Source: Bin107 sp965221655 (lineage in GTDB: Bacteria; UBA8248). Taken from it: a stretch of 64,000 bases of DNA. The translations under genes and the position numbers were made by a program. This document shows, one piece after another, positions 50,591 through 59,780 of the stretch (position 1 is its first letter; each line of letters begins with the position of its first letter). The stretch is from NCBI GenBank assembly GCA_965221655.1, contig OZ244906.1, positions 558,001-622,000 on the forward strand, given 5' to 3'. Below the pieces are notes generated by a model. The model had not been told where the DNA came from, searched no databases, and saw nothing but the letters and a program-made list of their open reading frames with translations.

Positions 50591-50610
50591 CGTAGGGAGC
50601 GACGCAAAAG

Positions 50611-51684
50611 ATGCCCGGGCTTTTCGATACATTCTCTTTGCGGGGCGTTACGCTCAGAAACCGCATTTGCGTATCCCCCATGTGCCAGTACAGCGCCGAG
50701 GAGGGCAAGCTCACCGACTGGCATCTCGTGCACCTGGGCGCCCGCGCCGTGGGGGGAGCCGCTCTGGTGATGGTCGAGATGACGAACGTGGAGGCGCGCG
50801 GACGCATTACGCGGGGGTGTTCGGGCATCTGGTCGGACGAGCACGTGGAGCCTCTGGCGCGCGTGGCGCGGTTCGTCTCCGGCCAGGGAGCCACACCCGG
50901 CATCCAGATAGGGCACGCAGGCCGCAAGGGCAGCTGCGCACCCACCTGGGAGGGCGGGGCGTATCTCTCCGACGAAGAAGGCGGGTGGGAGATTGTCGCC
51001 CCGAGCGCGATTGCGTTTCACGAGAAGGCGCGCGTCCCCAAGGCACTCGACACGGATGAGATATCGACCATCCAGGAAGCCTTTCGCCAGGCCGCGCGGC
51101 GCGCGGAGGAGGCGGGGTTTCAGTGGCTCGAAATCCACGGGGCGCACGGATACCTCTTCCACGGTTTCCACTCCCCGCTCTCGAACCGAAGAGAGGACGC
51201 TTACGGCGGCAGCTTTGAAAACCGCATCCGCTTCACCGTGGAAACGGTGCGCATCGTACGGAGGCAGTGGCCCGAGGAGAAACCCCTCGCCATACGGCTT
51301 TCGTGCACCGACTACTGCGAGGGGGGCTGGACGCTCGAGGAGACGATTGCGCTCGCTAAAATTCTCAAAGACGAAGGAGTCGACCTCATCGATTGCAGCG
51401 GGGGCGGGGGGACGCCGCTGGCCAAAATTCCCGTAGGGCCGGGCTACCAGGTGCCGCTGGCCCAGGCCGTGCGTGCAGGGGCGCAGATGCCCACGGCGAC
51501 GGTGGGGATGATTACCCAGGCGTGGCAGGCGGATCAGATTGTGCGAAACGGCCAGGCCGACCTGGTTTTCATGGCGCGCGAGATGCTGCGTGAGCCTTAT
51601 TGGCCCCAAAAGGCGGCAGCCGCCCTGGGCGTCATGGACGAGGCGTACGTCGCCGACCAGTACCACCGCGCCCACGGCCGCTGA
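50611..51684 (+). CDS. NADH:flavin oxidoreductase, old yellow enzyme family
   Basis: This 357-residue FMN enzyme of the YqjM-like OYE class reduces activated C=C bonds. It has TLRNRICVSPMCQYSAEEGK, with the regulatory Cys typical of YqjM. IQIGHAGRKGSC carries the substrate-binding His, and EIHGAHGYLFHGFHSPLSN and DLVFMAREMLREPYWPQKAA are typical of the family. The His-Ala-Gly-Arg segment and FMN-binding residues look intact. The natural substrate is unknown. It is located just before the Liv-type transporter operon and may be transcribed alone. Confidence 0.93.
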   Translation: MPGLFDTFSLRGVTLRNRICVSPMCQYSAEEGKLTDWHLVHLGARAVGGAALVMVEMTNVEARGRITRGCSGIWSDEHVEPLARVARFVSGQGATPGIQIGHAGRKGSCAPTWEGGAYLSDEEGGWEIVAPSAIAFHEKARVPKALDTDEISTIQEAFRQAARRAEEAGFQWLEIHGAHGYLFHGFHSPLSNRREDAYGGSFENRIRFTVETVRIVRRQWPEEKPLAIRLSCTDYCEGGWTLEETIALAKILKDEGVDLIDCSGGGGTPLAKIPVGPGYQVPLAQAVRAGAQMPTATVGMITQAWQADQIVRNGQADLVFMAREMLREPYWPQKAAAALGVMDEAYVADQYHRAHGR

Positions 51685-51751
51685 GGCGCGCGCCGAGGGC
51701 GTCCATCTCCCCCGCGAGGTTGACGGGTGCAAGCCGCCCGTGTTGGAATCT

Positions 51752-51777
51752 CGATATATTTTGACAGGCGAATATCG
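51752..51777. repeat. Inverted repeat upstream of the Liv-type operon
   Basis: CGATAT (51752-51757) and ATATCG (51772-51777) flank a 14-base centre that includes TTGACA. The dyad lies about 30 bases before the binding-protein ATG and could be an operator. No regulator gene is adjacent. Confidence 0.35.
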
Positions 51778-51805
51778 GCTTCTCGTTCACAAAGGAGAAA
51801 TAGGG

Positions 51806-52990
51806 ATGAACCATATCTTCTTGCGGGTTTTGACTAGAATCTCCTTGCTGGGCCTCTTCGCGGCGGTGGTCGTCCTATGGGGCGGGCCACTGGCGGGCGA
51901 TGCTTTCGCTCAGACGAAGAAACCGCTTCGTTTCGGTGTCGCCGACCCGCTGACTGGACCCGCGGCAATCTTCGGCAAGGATCAGATGCAGGCGGTGCGC
52001 TGGGCGGTCGAGGATATCAACGCGAAGGGCGGCGTGAACGGCAGACCGCTCGAGGCTATCATCCTGGATCACCAAGCGAAGCCCGAAGTCGGCATCTCGG
52101 TGGTCAACCGCCTTATCCACGTGGAGAAGGTGCCCGTCTACATCACCGCGTTCAGCAACGTGGTCAAGGCCGTGGCGCCCATCGCCAACCGCAACAAGGT
52201 ACTGATGCTCAGCGTCGGGGCCAACGCGCCCGCCATCGCGCGGCTGGGCGACTACGTTTATACGACCTTCCCCTTGGCGGACGTGGACATGAAGGCGCTC
52301 GGCAAATACGCCTACCAGAAGATGGGTAAGCGCCGCGCCGCCGTGCTCTACGTGAACCACGAGACGGGCCGCGACGGGGCCAAGGTGTTCCGCGACAACT
52401 TCGTGAAGGCAGGCGGCAATATCGTCGTCTACGAATCCTACGAGCAGGAGCGCTCGGACTTCACCGGGCTGGTGCTCAAGGTTCGCTCGGCCAATCCAGA
52501 TATCATCCACATCCACAGCGTAATCCGCGACTTTACGGCCATCGTCGCGCAGATGCGCCAACTCGGCGTGAAGACCCAGATCACCAGCTACCAGACAGCC
52601 TTCAACCCGAAGATGATCGAGCAACTCGGCGCGGGCGCGGAGGGCATCGTCGTCACCGCGCTGGCTCCCAGCGTGGAGGACAACAAGAACCTCCCCGCCT
52701 ATCTCGAGCGCTGGAAGAAGGCTTACGGCCGCACCCCCATCGGGCTGCCTTACACGCAGTACTTCTACGACGCGCCCTACATAGTGGCGGCGCTGTTCAA
52801 GTGGGTGCTGGACAATAAACTGCCCGTTACCGGCGAGAACATGCGAAAGGCGCTCATTGCTCTCAAGACGTTCGAGCAGCCCCTGACGAACACGGTCACC
52901 ATCAACGACGATCACACGGTCAAGAAGCCGGTCTACTTCTGGAGGGTGAAGGGCGGCAAATTCACGCTCATCGGCTCGCAGAAGGATTAA
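51806..52990 (+). CDS. Branched-chain amino acid-type ABC transporter substrate-binding protein
   Basis: The 394-residue periplasmic protein has a Sec signal (cleavage after AFA near residue 35) and the type I periplasmic-binding fold. RFGVADPLTGPAAIFGKDQM opens it, then GGVNGRPLEAIILDHQAKPE and YEQERSDFTGLVLKVRSANP. It heads a complete LivKHMGF-like operon. Many such proteins in environmental bacteria bind aromatic acids, amides or other ligands rather than leucine. AAAGGAG eight bases upstream supports ATG 51806. Confidence 0.93.
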   Translation: MNHIFLRVLTRISLLGLFAAVVVLWGGPLAGDAFAQTKKPLRFGVADPLTGPAAIFGKDQMQAVRWAVEDINAKGGVNGRPLEAIILDHQAKPEVGISVVNRLIHVEKVPVYITAFSNVVKAVAPIANRNKVLMLSVGANAPAIARLGDYVYTTFPLADVDMKALGKYAYQKMGKRRAAVLYVNHETGRDGAKVFRDNFVKAGGNIVVYESYEQERSDFTGLVLKVRSANPDIIHIHSVIRDFTAIVAQMRQLGVKTQITSYQTAFNPKMIEQLGAGAEGIVVTALAPSVEDNKNLPAYLERWKKAYGRTPIGLPYTQYFYDAPYIVAALFKWVLDNKLPVTGENMRKALIALKTFEQPLTNTVTINDDHTVKKPVYFWRVKGGKFTLIGSQKD

Positions 52991-53062
52991 CCTTGCCGTG
53001 GTTCCTCTCGGTGGGCGCGTTCCGCGCGCCCTGGGGACCCGTGCGGATCAGGGTTTCCGACC

Positions 53063-54001
53063 ATGCTGACGTGGGGGATTGCGGGACAGCTCCTGTGGAC
53101 GGGGTTCGCCGCCGCGGCCTACTACTGCCTGTTCGCGGTTGCCTTCGCGCTGGTACTCAAGGTCAACAAGATCTGGAATTTCGCCCAAGCCGGGGTGATG
53201 GTGTTCTCCTACTACGCCCTGCTGGTGGCGTTTCGGCACTGGGGGTTTCCGCTCGTTCCTGCGCTGGCCTTCGGCCTGTGCGTAACGCTCGCCGTTTCGC
53301 TTGCCCTGGAGCACTGGGCCTTTCGGGTCTTTCGAGAACGCAATTCCTCCATACTCACGCTGTTCATCTTCACGATCGTGTTTTCGGAATTCTCTGTCTA
53401 CCTAACCGAGCTCATCTTCGGCACCGAGCCGCAGACGCTCTACACGAGTCTGTTGTGGCCCGTCGGGTTCTATGGAGGCATCGCCGTCAGCCATTGGGAC
53501 CTGATGGCCATCGCCGTTACGGCGGCGTTACTGGCGGTGCTGTTCGTCTTCATCCGCTTCACGCGCTACGGCCAGTACCTGATCGCCGTCGCCGACAACG
53601 AGGACCTTGCCGAGATATACGGAATCAGCCGAAAGCGCGCCTACGCCGTTTCCATCTCCATCGCCGCCGTGCTCGTGACCGCAGGTATGTATCTCTTCGG
53701 CACCAAAGCCGCCCTGTTTCCCTCCACCCCGCTCCAGCATCTTTTGATATTCGCCGTTATCGCGACGATTCTGGGAGGCATCGGCAACGTCTTTCGCGCG
53801 GGTGTGGCGGCAATCTCGCTGGGTCTGATTCAGGCGTTCAGCATTCTCGTCATCGCCTCGAAATGGCAGGCGTTGCTCGCCTATGTTCTGATATTCGTCG
53901 TCATCATCTTCTTCCCGCGCGGATTCGCGCTGCCGCGCAATCTGCGCGGGCTGTCAAGACCCTCGGGTCGCTCCGCGCTCTCCGGGGCCGCTGGAGACTG
54001 A
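53063..54001 (+). CDS. Branched-chain amino acid-type ABC transporter permease (LivH-like)
   Basis: The 312-residue membrane permease has about eight helices. VLKVNKIWNFAQAGVMVFSY is the usual LivH N-terminal block, and RFTRYGQYLIAVADNEDLAE is the cytoplasmic loop that contacts the ATPase. AVIATILGGIGNVFRAGVAA follows. It pairs with the LivM-like protein encoded 7 bases downstream. The ATG at 53063 gives a standard N-terminus. Confidence 0.93.
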   Translation: MLTWGIAGQLLWTGFAAAAYYCLFAVAFALVLKVNKIWNFAQAGVMVFSYYALLVAFRHWGFPLVPALAFGLCVTLAVSLALEHWAFRVFRERNSSILTLFIFTIVFSEFSVYLTELIFGTEPQTLYTSLLWPVGFYGGIAVSHWDLMAIAVTAALLAVLFVFIRFTRYGQYLIAVADNEDLAEIYGISRKRAYAVSISIAAVLVTAGMYLFGTKAALFPSTPLQHLLIFAVIATILGGIGNVFRAGVAAISLGLIQAFSILVIASKWQALLAYVLIFVVIIFFPRGFALPRNLRGLSRPSGRSALSGAAGD

Positions 54002-54008
54002 GCGGGCC

Positions 54009-54923
54009 ATGGAATACCTCCTCACAGTATTGGTGCTCATCGGGATCAACGTGATCCTGGCGACGAGTTTCAACCTCATTCTGGGCTACGGCGGCCTGAT
54101 GAGTGTCGCCCATCCCATCTTCTACGCCATCGGCGCCTACGGCTCAGGCCTGCTGGCGATTCATCTGCAAGTCCCCGTTCCACTGGCGATACTCCTGGGG
54201 GCGCTGATTGCCACGGCGCTCTCGGTCGGGGTGTCGCTGCCCTCGTTGCGCGTGTCGGGGGATTACCTCGTCATCGCCAGCATCGGGTTCCAGCTGGGCA
54301 TCCTGCACGTCATTAACAACCTCGACTTCACGGGAGCGGCGGGTGGTCTCACCAACATTCCCGTGCTGAGCGAGGGTCCATCGAGAAGCCTCGTCTTCGT
54401 GCTGCTCGTGGCGGCGGTCGCCGTCTGTGCGGTGTTTGTGGTGGGCTGGATCGTCGAGGGGGACTACGGGCGCGCCATCACCGCCATGCGCAACGACGAG
54501 GAGGCCTTCAGTGCCCTGGGCCGTAACGCGATGCGCATGAAGATCGTCCTGTTCGCCATCGGCTCGGGTCTGGCGGGCTTGGCGGGCGCACTCTATGCCC
54601 ACTACTTCGCCTATGTCACCCCCGAGCAGTTCGGCATATTCACCTCCGCCGCTCTGCTGACCATGGTCGTGGTAGGCGGGGCAGCTACGACGCGGGGTCC
54701 TCTGGTGGGCGCGGTGCTGCTGACGGCGCTTCCCCAGGCGATCACCTTTCTCGGACTCCCCGTCTCGATCATGGCGCCGCTCCAGGGCGTCATCTATACG
54801 ACGCTCGTCATCTTCTTCCTCTTTGCACGACCCCAGGGGCTGATGGGCGGCAGCCGGGGTGGTGGTGGGCTCGACGCCTGGAGCGCGAGCGCAGCCTTCA
54901 AGGCGCGCAGGAGTGCGAAATGA
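54009..54923 (+). CDS. Branched-chain amino acid-type ABC transporter permease (LivM-like)
   Basis: The 304-residue permease has about nine helices. TSFNLILGYGGLMSVAHPIF and LRVSGDYLVIASIGFQLGIL are typical of LivM, and YGRAITAMRNDEEAFSALGR is the coupling loop. It ends with a soluble tail (RGGGGLDAWSASAAFKARRS). Its stop overlaps the ATPase start by four bases, showing tight coupling. Confidence 0.93.
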   Translation: MEYLLTVLVLIGINVILATSFNLILGYGGLMSVAHPIFYAIGAYGSGLLAIHLQVPVPLAILLGALIATALSVGVSLPSLRVSGDYLVIASIGFQLGILHVINNLDFTGAAGGLTNIPVLSEGPSRSLVFVLLVAAVAVCAVFVVGWIVEGDYGRAITAMRNDEEAFSALGRNAMRMKIVLFAIGSGLAGLAGALYAHYFAYVTPEQFGIFTSAALLTMVVVGGAATTRGPLVGAVLLTALPQAITFLGLPVSIMAPLQGVIYTTLVIFFLFARPQGLMGGSRGGGGLDAWSASAAFKARRSAK

Positions 54924-55678
54924 GCACAATCGTCGAGGTGGAGAATCTCCACAAGAGTTTCGGAGGAATCGTAGTCGCCGCCGACGTCGACCTGTGCTTC
55001 GAGGCGGGCGAGATAGTCGGCCTCATCGGACCCAACGGGGCGGGGAAGACCTCGTTGTTCAACCTCATATCGGGCGTCATCGCCCCCGACGCGGGCTCGA
55101 TACGCCTCCGGGGACACCGCGTGGATCGTCTGCCCATGCACCACCGTGCCCGCATCGGGCTCGCCCGCACCTGGCAGAATACCCGCATGTTCCACTCCAT
55201 GTCGGTACTCGACAACCTGCTGGTAGCGACGCGCCGCTACCCCGGGGAATCGCTGGCGCGCATCGCGTTTCGTCGCCGCTCGGTCGACGCCCATCGCCGT
55301 GAGGCGACACAAAAGGCCTGCGCACTCCTTGAGCGTGTGGGCCTTGCGGACAAGATGCACGAGATGGCGGCCGAGCTCTCCTACGGCCAGCAGAAGCGGG
55401 CAGGCCTCGCGCGCGCGCTCATGAGCGACGCGGCGTGTCTGCTGCTCGACGAACCCATGGCCGGCGTCGAGGGCCAAGCATACGAAACCGTCGTGCGTGT
55501 GATTCGGGAGGAAGCCCGTGCGGGCCGCGCTGTCTGCGTCGTGGAGCACAACATCTCCTTTGTCCGTGACATCAGCGACCGCGCAGTATTCATGTTCAAC
55601 GGATGCGTTCTGGCCAGTGGTTCGGTCGAAGAGCTCACCCGCAACGCACAACTCACGGACTTGTATTTCGGCGGGTGA
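54920..55678 (+). CDS. Branched-chain amino acid-type ABC transporter ATPase (LivG-like)
   Basis: This 252-residue ATPase has Walker A GPNGAGKTSLFN. RTWQNTRMFHSMSVLDNLLV holds the Q-loop, and the signature is LSYGQQKRAGLARAL. CLLLDEPMAGVEG is Walker B, and VVEHNISFV carries the switch His. The signature LSYGQ deviates slightly from LSGGQ but is common in LivG. It forms the nucleotide-binding pair with the LivF-like protein. Confidence 0.94.
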   Translation: MSTIVEVENLHKSFGGIVVAADVDLCFEAGEIVGLIGPNGAGKTSLFNLISGVIAPDAGSIRLRGHRVDRLPMHHRARIGLARTWQNTRMFHSMSVLDNLLVATRRYPGESLARIAFRRRSVDAHRREATQKACALLERVGLADKMHEMAAELSYGQQKRAGLARALMSDAACLLLDEPMAGVEGQAYETVVRVIREEARAGRAVCVVEHNISFVRDISDRAVFMFNGCVLASGSVEELTRNAQLTDLYFGG

Positions 55679-55694
55679 GTATCGGGAGGGAGCC

Positions 55695-56378
55695 ATGTTC
55701 GAAGTACGAAGCCTCACCGCCCGCTATGGACCGCTGGTGGCCGTGAACGACGTGTCACTCTCGTTCGAGACCGGCGTGCGGACGGCGATTTTCGGTCACA
55801 ACGGATCGGGCAAGTCCACGCTCTTGAAGTGCCTGGTAGGCGGTGTGGACGACGTTTCCGGCGAGGTGCGCTTCGACGACGTGCCCATCGTTCCCAATCA
55901 AGTGCACCGAAACGTCATGCTGGGAATCGGCTTCGTGCCGCAGGTGAAAAACGTCTTCCCGAACCTCACGGTGGAGCAGAATCTCCATATTGCCGGTTCG
56001 AAATCGGGAAATTCGTCCTGGGAGGAGGTTTGCGCCCTTTTCCCGCTCCTGCGCGAACGGCAGCGCCAACTCGCGGGGGCGATGAGCGGCGGAGAGCAGC
56101 AGATGCTCGCCGTGGCCCTCGCGCTCATGACACGCCCGCGCGTCCTCCTGCTGGACGAGCCGACGGCGGGCCTCGCCCCCGCAGTACTGAAGAGCGTGCT
56201 GGCGTCCCTTTCACGCATCAACGCGGAACTCGGCACGGGGCTCATCCTCGTTGAGCAAAACGTGCTCGCTGCCCTGGACATCGCCGAGCGGGCGATCGTG
56301 CTCAAGGGCGGGCGCGTCGTGTTCGAGGGTCCCGGCGAGGAACTCCGCGCGAAAGAAGATTTGTGGGCATGGTTCTGA
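55695..56378 (+). CDS. Branched-chain amino acid-type ABC transporter ATPase (LivF-like)
   Basis: This 227-residue ATPase has Walker A GHNGSGKSTLLK, LGIGFVPQVKNVFPNLTVEQ, the signature MSGGEQQMLAVALAL and Walker B VLLLDEPTAGLAP. The His switch position reads LVEQNV, with Gln in place of His, as is usual for LivF. GGGAGGGAG precedes ATG 55695, so I use this start rather than the in-frame one at 55518. Its stop codon sits inside a perfect 24-bp palindrome. Confidence 0.94.
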   Translation: MFEVRSLTARYGPLVAVNDVSLSFETGVRTAIFGHNGSGKSTLLKCLVGGVDDVSGEVRFDDVPIVPNQVHRNVMLGIGFVPQVKNVFPNLTVEQNLHIAGSKSGNSSWEEVCALFPLLRERQRQLAGAMSGGEQQMLAVALALMTRPRVLLLDEPTAGLAPAVLKSVLASLSRINAELGTGLILVEQNVLAALDIAERAIVLKGGRVVFEGPGEELRAKEDLWAWF

Positions 56379-56396
56379 CGCGCCGGCGCGTCAGAA
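56373..56396. repeat. Perfect 24-bp palindrome over the livF-like stop codon
   Basis: TTCTGACGCGCC is followed directly by its exact reverse complement. It spans the stop of the last transporter gene and lies 28 bases before the convergent RidA-fusion stop. No T-tract follows; a shared transcription end or protein site is possible. Confidence 0.6.
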
Positions 56397-56423
56397 TCCG
56401 CTGGGTGGGAGCCCCGGGCCGGG

Positions 56424-57797
56424 TCAGTCCCTCACGCCGATGGCCTCGATTTGCACCAGGGCTTCGGCGACGGGCCCAGGCCCGTGCACGACGACGCATT
56501 CGAACGCGGGTAAATCCTCGTCGATGAAAGTTGCGCGTACTGCCTCGTAGACCTCCAGGTCCGTCGGGTCGGAGAGGTAGACCGTCGTCTTGGCGATGTC
56601 GCTCAAATCCATGTCCGCATCCGCTGCAGAGGTGCGCAACTGCTCCCAGGCCATCCAGCACTGCGCGGCGAGCCCGGGTACCCGTTCCCTCTCCTCGATG
56701 GAGGCCGCGACGCGCCTCCCCTCCTCAGGGAGGGACGCAGCGCTTTGGACGATTTCCCCTGCCTCGTCGACGCCCACCATGCCCGAGAAGTAGCACAGCG
56801 GCCCCGCCTGCGTGACGGCGGGAGCTGCGAAGGGCGCCGTCCCCGACCAGGGGAACGAGCGGCGCGTGAGCCCCCCGCTTTTCGTCATAGCGGTGATTTC
56901 GATTTCGATGCGCGTACCCCGGTGGCCCACCTCGTCGAATCCCACCACGCAAAGCGAAGGTCGTGCCTCGGGAAAGAAATGGGTGTGTATGCGATGAAAG
57001 GTGGAGAAATCGCGCAGATCAGCGAGAAAGATCGACACATTGACCACGTCCTCACACCCCATGCCGTGGCTCTCCAGCGTGCGGCGCAACTCGTTGTAGA
57101 TATACCACGACTGCGACGCGATGGGGCCGTGGCGACTGTCGGGGTGACTGCGCCCCGTCGAGAGAAAACGCCCCTCCTCGGGCACATCGGCGTAGGAGTT
57201 CACCAGCGGCATACCGGGCTCTGCCGTTTTGATGGGGATGTGGCCCGCGAAGAATGCGAACGGCCCCGAGCGTATCGCCTGGCAATAGTGTGAGGCCGCG
57301 GGGAGGTCCGCGTCGTAGACGTCGCTCAGGGTCTGGCGCTCGCCGAACACCCCGCCCTCCGCGGGGCAGGCGGCGATGGCATCCACCCCGATCCAGGGGC
57401 TGTCGCCTCCCGCGACGGCCTTCACGCCCAAACCGCTGCTCGGAGCGGGTATCGGTTGCCAGTGTACCCGCACGTGCTCGTAGACGGGAAAATAGCGCTT
57501 GTCGCGCTGCCAGATGTGTTGGCGCAGCACCTGATTGCTGTGCGTTCCCGCCGCAGCCAGCACCTTCTCGAGGCTGTCGTGCACTGCCCAGGAGTCGGCA
57601 CAGACACGGCCTTCGGTCATGTCGGCGAGCGAATAGCCCTGCATCTGTTCACGCCCCGCTTCGGGCAGGTCGGCGAAGCCCGCAGGGGCGGCGGGCCGCA
57701 GCCCTGAAACGAACAGCACTTCGCCCGCCTTGACCGCCAGAGGGTAGGAGGGGAAGGAGACGGGCACCTCCTCGCAAACGATGGGTGTCTTTTTCAT
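56424..57797 (-). CDS. Triple RidA/YjgF-domain protein
   Basis: The 457-residue protein looks like three RidA domains in tandem (about 1-145, 165-305 and 315-457), each with the family's AWYxyN/LR and YLxD-type blocks. The reactive-imine deaminase Arg is present only in the second domain (Arg279 in FPEARPSLCVV); the first has Pro and the third has Phe (LPAFECVVV) at this place. RidA proteins hydrolyse enamine/imine intermediates from amino-acid catabolism and normally form trimers of single domains. A fused pseudo-trimer with one active site is my inference. It is convergent with the transporter operon. Confidence 0.8.
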   Translation of the reverse strand: MKKTPIVCEEVPVSFPSYPLAVKAGEVLFVSGLRPAAPAGFADLPEAGREQMQGYSLADMTEGRVCADSWAVHDSLEKVLAAAGTHSNQVLRQHIWQRDKRYFPVYEHVRVHWQPIPAPSSGLGVKAVAGGDSPWIGVDAIAACPAEGGVFGERQTLSDVYDADLPAASHYCQAIRSGPFAFFAGHIPIKTAEPGMPLVNSYADVPEEGRFLSTGRSHPDSRHGPIASQSWYIYNELRRTLESHGMGCEDVVNVSIFLADLRDFSTFHRIHTHFFPEARPSLCVVGFDEVGHRGTRIEIEITAMTKSGGLTRRSFPWSGTAPFAAPAVTQAGPLCYFSGMVGVDEAGEIVQSAASLPEEGRRVAASIEERERVPGLAAQCWMAWEQLRTSAADADMDLSDIAKTTVYLSDPTDLEVYEAVRATFIDEDLPAFECVVVHGPGPVAEALVQIEAIGVRD

Positions 57798-57852
57798 GGC
57801 GCAGGCAAAGCCTCCTCAAGGGGTAGGCGCACGGTGCGGGCGTCAGGAGTTC

Positions 57853-58605
57853 TTACATCGCCAGCGTGCCCCCGTCGCAAGATATGAATGCACCGTTCAT
57901 GAAATCGTTTTCGTCCGACACCATGAAGAGCGAAACCTCGGCCATCTCCTCGGGCGTCGCGAAGCGGTTTACGGGAATGCGGGGCAGCTTCGCCCGGGCG
58001 CGCTCGGGATTGTCCAGGTGAATCTGCCGCACGCGCTCGCTCTCGGTGGTGCCCGGCATGAGGCAGTTGACGCGAAGACCCAGCGGGCCGAGTTCCACCG
58101 CCAGGGCGCGCGTGAGGTTATGCATGGAGGTCTTGGTCGCGCAATACAGCGCGTTGCCGGGCACGCCGCGCTCGCCGTCGATGGAGCCGATCATCAGAAT
58201 TTTTCCGCTCCCCTGGGGAACCATGCGCTTCGCGGCCTCGCGCGTGGCGAGGAATACCGATTTCGCGTTCACCTCGTAGAGGTCGTCCACGTCCTCATCC
58301 GTGAAGTCCACGAAACTCTTGTGCGCGCGCATGGCGGCGCAGTTCACCATGATGTCGAGACCGCCGAGGTATTCCGCGCCCTCCCTGACGACGTCGTTCG
58401 CCTTGCGCGCGTCTTTCAGGTCGTAGCAGCGGCCATCCACCCTCTCGCCGCAATCGGCGAGAAGTTTTTCGAGACGCTCGCGGTTATAGCCGCCCGCCGC
58501 CCACACCGCAGCTCCCTCGGCGGCGAACCTGCGCGTGATGGCCGCGCCGATGCCCGATGAAGCACCCGTCACGACGACCCGTTTTCCTTCCAGCTTGCCC
58601 GGCAT
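57853..58605 (-). CDS. Short-chain dehydrogenase/reductase
   Basis: The 250-residue SDR has TGASSGIG (14-21), NCAAM, MIGSIDG and YCATKTSMHNLTRAL, so Ser, Tyr and Lys are present. The last strand reads FMNGAFISCDGG. It follows a hydrolase gene on the same strand (24-base gap) and precedes the triple RidA gene, suggesting a catabolic unit. The substrate is unknown. GGAGGAGA lies upstream of the ATG. Confidence 0.92.
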   Translation of the reverse strand: MPGKLEGKRVVVTGASSGIGAAITRRFAAEGAAVWAAGGYNRERLEKLLADCGERVDGRCYDLKDARKANDVVREGAEYLGGLDIMVNCAAMRAHKSFVDFTDEDVDDLYEVNAKSVFLATREAAKRMVPQGSGKILMIGSIDGERGVPGNALYCATKTSMHNLTRALAVELGPLGLRVNCLMPGTTESERVRQIHLDNPERARAKLPRIPVNRFATPEEMAEVSLFMVSDENDFMNGAFISCDGGTLAM

Positions 58606-58629
58606 GTCTCCTCCTTGCGGCGTAAAGGC

Positions 58630-59514
58630 CTATTCCTCGTCCGGCAGCAGTGCGGACTCTCCCATCGAGAGCGGATCGCGCGAGGGCCAGCGGCCTGCGT
58701 CCACCTCGGTGATGAACTCGAGAACGACACGGTTGAACATGGCGGGTTCCTCCAGGTTGATGAGGTGTCCCGCGTTCGGGAAGGTGACGAGGGCCGCCGT
58801 CTGGATGGCGCGCTTCATGAACAGCGCGGGTTCGAGGCAAGGGTAGTCCTCATCCCCCGTGAGGACGAGCGTGGGCACGGAGCACTTCTTCATCTGTTCT
58901 TCGAGATCGTAGACCGAGGGTCGCGCGCTCTGCACGCCGCGCATCGTGTTGGCGCAGCCGAGGGGAGAGTGGCTCATGAAGTGCTCGACGAACTTTCCGT
59001 AGCCGATGGGGTCCTTGCGCTTGAGCTGCATGCGCGTGGGGCCGGAGGTGTAGACGGGGCCGAACTTCTCCATGCCATCGTTCAGGAAGCGGTCGGCCAC
59101 CTGGTTTGCGTCCTGTTTGAACTGGGCGCGCTTTTCGGGTTCCGACCCGTAGCCGCACCCGGCCACGACGATGGAGCGGGCGAGCTCGGGGCGGTTAAGC
59201 CCCAGGTGGAGGGTGGCGTAGCCGCCCATCGACAGGCCCACCACGTGGGCAGGCGCCAGGTCGAGCGCGGAGATGAGGCCCGCCAGGTCGTTCATCGCGA
59301 CCTCCTGGCTGTATTGCGATACGTCCTCGGGCACCTCCGAGGGGGGGAACCCTCTGGCGTTGTAGGTGATCACCCTGTACCTGCGGTTGAAATACCGCAC
59401 CTGGTCTTCCCAACTGCGGCAGTCGCCCGCGAATTCGTGCACGAACACGATGGGCGCGCCTTCGCCGCTCTCCTCGTAGTAGAGGTTGACGCCGTTCGCT
59501 TTCACTTCGGGCAT
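58630..59514 (-). CDS. Alpha/beta hydrolase
   Basis: The 294-residue protein has the VFVHEFAGDCRSWEDQV oxyanion segment and the nucleophile elbow GLSMGG near residue 95. A probable acid is in LVLTGDEDYPCLE, and the catalytic His in FPNAGHLINLEEP. It resembles 3-oxoadipate enol-lactonase and related esterases in general form. GGAGAACACC is upstream of ATG 59514. It is the first gene of the unit with the SDR and perhaps the RidA fusion. Substrate unknown. Confidence 0.9.
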   Translation of the reverse strand: MPEVKANGVNLYYEESGEGAPIVFVHEFAGDCRSWEDQVRYFNRRYRVITYNARGFPPSEVPEDVSQYSQEVAMNDLAGLISALDLAPAHVVGLSMGGYATLHLGLNRPELARSIVVAGCGYGSEPEKRAQFKQDANQVADRFLNDGMEKFGPVYTSGPTRMQLKRKDPIGYGKFVEHFMSHSPLGCANTMRGVQSARPSVYDLEEQMKKCSVPTLVLTGDEDYPCLEPALFMKRAIQTAALVTFPNAGHLINLEEPAMFNRVVLEFITEVDAGRWPSRDPLSMGESALLPDEE

Positions 59515-59780
59515 GGTGTTCTCCTCGGCAAGGGTCGAGATGGCATGACTTCGTTTCTTACGGGAGAATCGCGAAATTGACAACGCGCACGGGCGGCGAT
59601 TCCGCGTGTTCTTCCGCATTATCCGCAAGAGCTTCCCGTGCGGGGGTTGATTTCTCCGCCCGCCTGCCCCATGATGCGCGAACACGGAGTTCGAACCCGC
59701 GGTCGCCCATACGGGTAGGAAATCCAGAACAAACCCGAAGCGAAGTTTCGCGACGAGTAATTCGACATAGGGAGAGAGTC

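Noticed and set aside
59660..59730. tRNA-like T-loop (GTTCGAAC) on the minus strand with partly complementary flanks
   Set aside because: The T-arm pairs only with two G-U ends. The D-arm, anticodon stem and position 8 do not fit, so I do not call a tRNA or a clear tRNA remnant.
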